Shown piece by piece: positions 12,948 through 13,633 of a DNA stretch of 13,633 nt (position 1 is its first letter; each line of letters starts with the position of its first letter). Location of the stretch: assembly GCA_028873155.1 (NCBI GenBank), contig JAGWML010000055.1, positions 1 through 13,633 of the forward strand, given 5' to 3'. Made by a program: the position numbers and the translations under genes. Origin of the DNA: Acidobacteriota bacterium. GTDB taxonomy: Bacteria; Acidobacteriota; Terriglobia; Terriglobales; Acidobacteriaceae. Under the pieces are notes generated by a model that worked only from the letters and a program-made list of their open reading frames with translations, ran no database searches and was not told the DNA's origin.

Positions 12948-13633
12948 CGAAAGCGCTGCTCCTGATTCTGCTGCGGGCTTGTACGAGAGACACACTCCTC
13001 CCGCGCCGCCCGCTCGCGGCTTTGGGTGGACAGGGAGCATGTCTTCCAATCCATCGGCGCGGCATTTTTACTGTTGCCGATCATGCCGACCTTCACCCGC
13101 CGCCGACATCAGAAGTGCTGTGCCTGGCAGGCTGGTTGGGAACGAAACACGGATCGAACAACCCGAAAATACCTGCCGGCGCGTCCCTCAAGTACGGGCC
13201 GCCTTTGCGGCATCTCCGGCGAAAATGCCGGTTGAAGTTTTTCAGTTCTTCGAAAGAGTAAGAGTCATTCGGCAGCTTGCAAAGAGGGAAAGAGAGGCGA
13301 AGAAAACAACTTGCTGCATGGCAGAAAAAGTGGAAAACATGCAGCGTGCTGAGAGAGCAAGACTTGGGCTGATGAAAGTCTGTTGAAAGCGTGTGTATCG
13401 CGGCAGGAAAAGCCGTCCGATTGCAACGAAAACGAGGCTGCCCGTTCAGCGAATATCGTTCAGCGTGAGCGACTGCACTTTGTCCCTGGCTCTGCGATGC
13501 CGATGAGGCGGCTTCACCGCCGTCGCGCACGTGGGTTTGCCGCGCTGCGCTCGTCGCTTCTGAGGCTTCCGCGGCGCGACGACGGCCTCGCCGGAGCACC
13601 TCGCCCTTCACGGCCTCACCAACGTCCATCCAG
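12948..13633. other. 686-bp right-end interval without a convincing gene
   Basis: No frame on either strand shows a recognisable protein. Minus-strand frames near 13440-13633 are Ala/Arg/Ser-rich and continue into a Phe/Cys/His-rich stretch unlike a real protein; the plus-strand frame ending at 13386 uses many AGA codons foreign to this genome. Visible elements are a 9-bp direct repeat (13443-13465) and a GGCGG-CTTCA-CCGCC hairpin (13507-13521). The part next to 12947 probably carries the receiver gene's promoter. Confidence 0.5.
13443..13465. repeat. perfect 9-bp direct repeat, period 14
   Basis: CGTTCAGCG occurs at 13443-13451 and again at 13457-13465, separated by AATAT. Such spacing suits a regulator bound to adjacent turns of DNA, but chance is possible. 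Confidence 0.45.

Noticed and set aside
13225..13386. Plus-strand 53-codon frame with helical charged sequence
   Set aside because: No ribosome site and repeated AGA codons, unlike the other genes here; a purine-rich strand produces such Lys/Arg/Glu frames by chance.
13093..13629. Minus-strand 178-codon frame reaching the right edge
   Set aside because: It has an Ala/Arg/Ser-rich start and then a Phe/Cys/His-rich stretch that resembles no protein. A real gene end from outside the window remains possible for the first 60 codons.
1..13633. CRISPR array, tRNA, rRNA, insertion sequence or prophage genes
   Set aside because: No regularly spaced repeats, no tRNA-like cloverleaf, no rRNA segments and no transposase or integrase reading frame were seen.

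Overview
The window looks like a chromosomal segment from a high-GC member of the Acidobacteriota, probably family Acidobacteriaceae. The best evidence is two divergent secreted proteins with the von Willebrand factor A (VWFA) architecture that is greatly expanded in this phylum. The Gram-negative-type lipoprotein and the high GC fit. The genus cannot be read from the sequence.

Layout. Positions 1-695 (minus) carry a vsr gene followed by the 5' part of a DNA cytosine-5 methyltransferase gene that runs off the left edge. This segment is lower in GC (about 53-55% in 60-base samples, against about 75% in a cysS sample). A 66-bp REP-like palindromic element and a terminator separate it from the ribosomal genes rplT and rpmI (minus, 923-1651). 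Divergent from these run cysS and a small DUF4337-type membrane protein (plus, 1936-3989). A short coiled-coil ORF (3986-4237, minus) meets the DUF4337 gene tail to tail. Next on the minus strand are a BON/glycine-zipper lipoprotein (4412-5476) and a VWFA protein (5605-6666). The second VWFA protein is divergent (plus, 6848-8149) and ends at a strong bidirectional terminator facing an Arg/Pro/Gln-rich receiver-like protein (8227-9138, minus). A gene-poor stretch (9139-9925) holds promoter-like and repeated motifs. Then come tatA (minus), a conserved hypothetical (minus), a periplasmic thioredoxin-like protein (plus), a membrane PIN-TRAM protein (minus) and an atypical receiver protein (minus). 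The last 690 bases have no convincing gene.

How the genes fit together. Housekeeping translation genes (rpmI, rplT, cysS) anchor the region. Several products act in the envelope: the lipoprotein, the VWFA pair, TatA and the thioredoxin. Two non-canonical receiver-domain proteins, one lacking the phospho-acceptor Asp, suggest protein-protein or scaffold roles instead of classical two-component signalling. The vsr-dcm pair is a mismatch-repair/DNA-methylation module, probably acquired. No complete new defence system is visible, but the methyltransferase locus continues beyond the left edge and could carry a restriction partner. All functional calls come from reading motifs; no database search was run.
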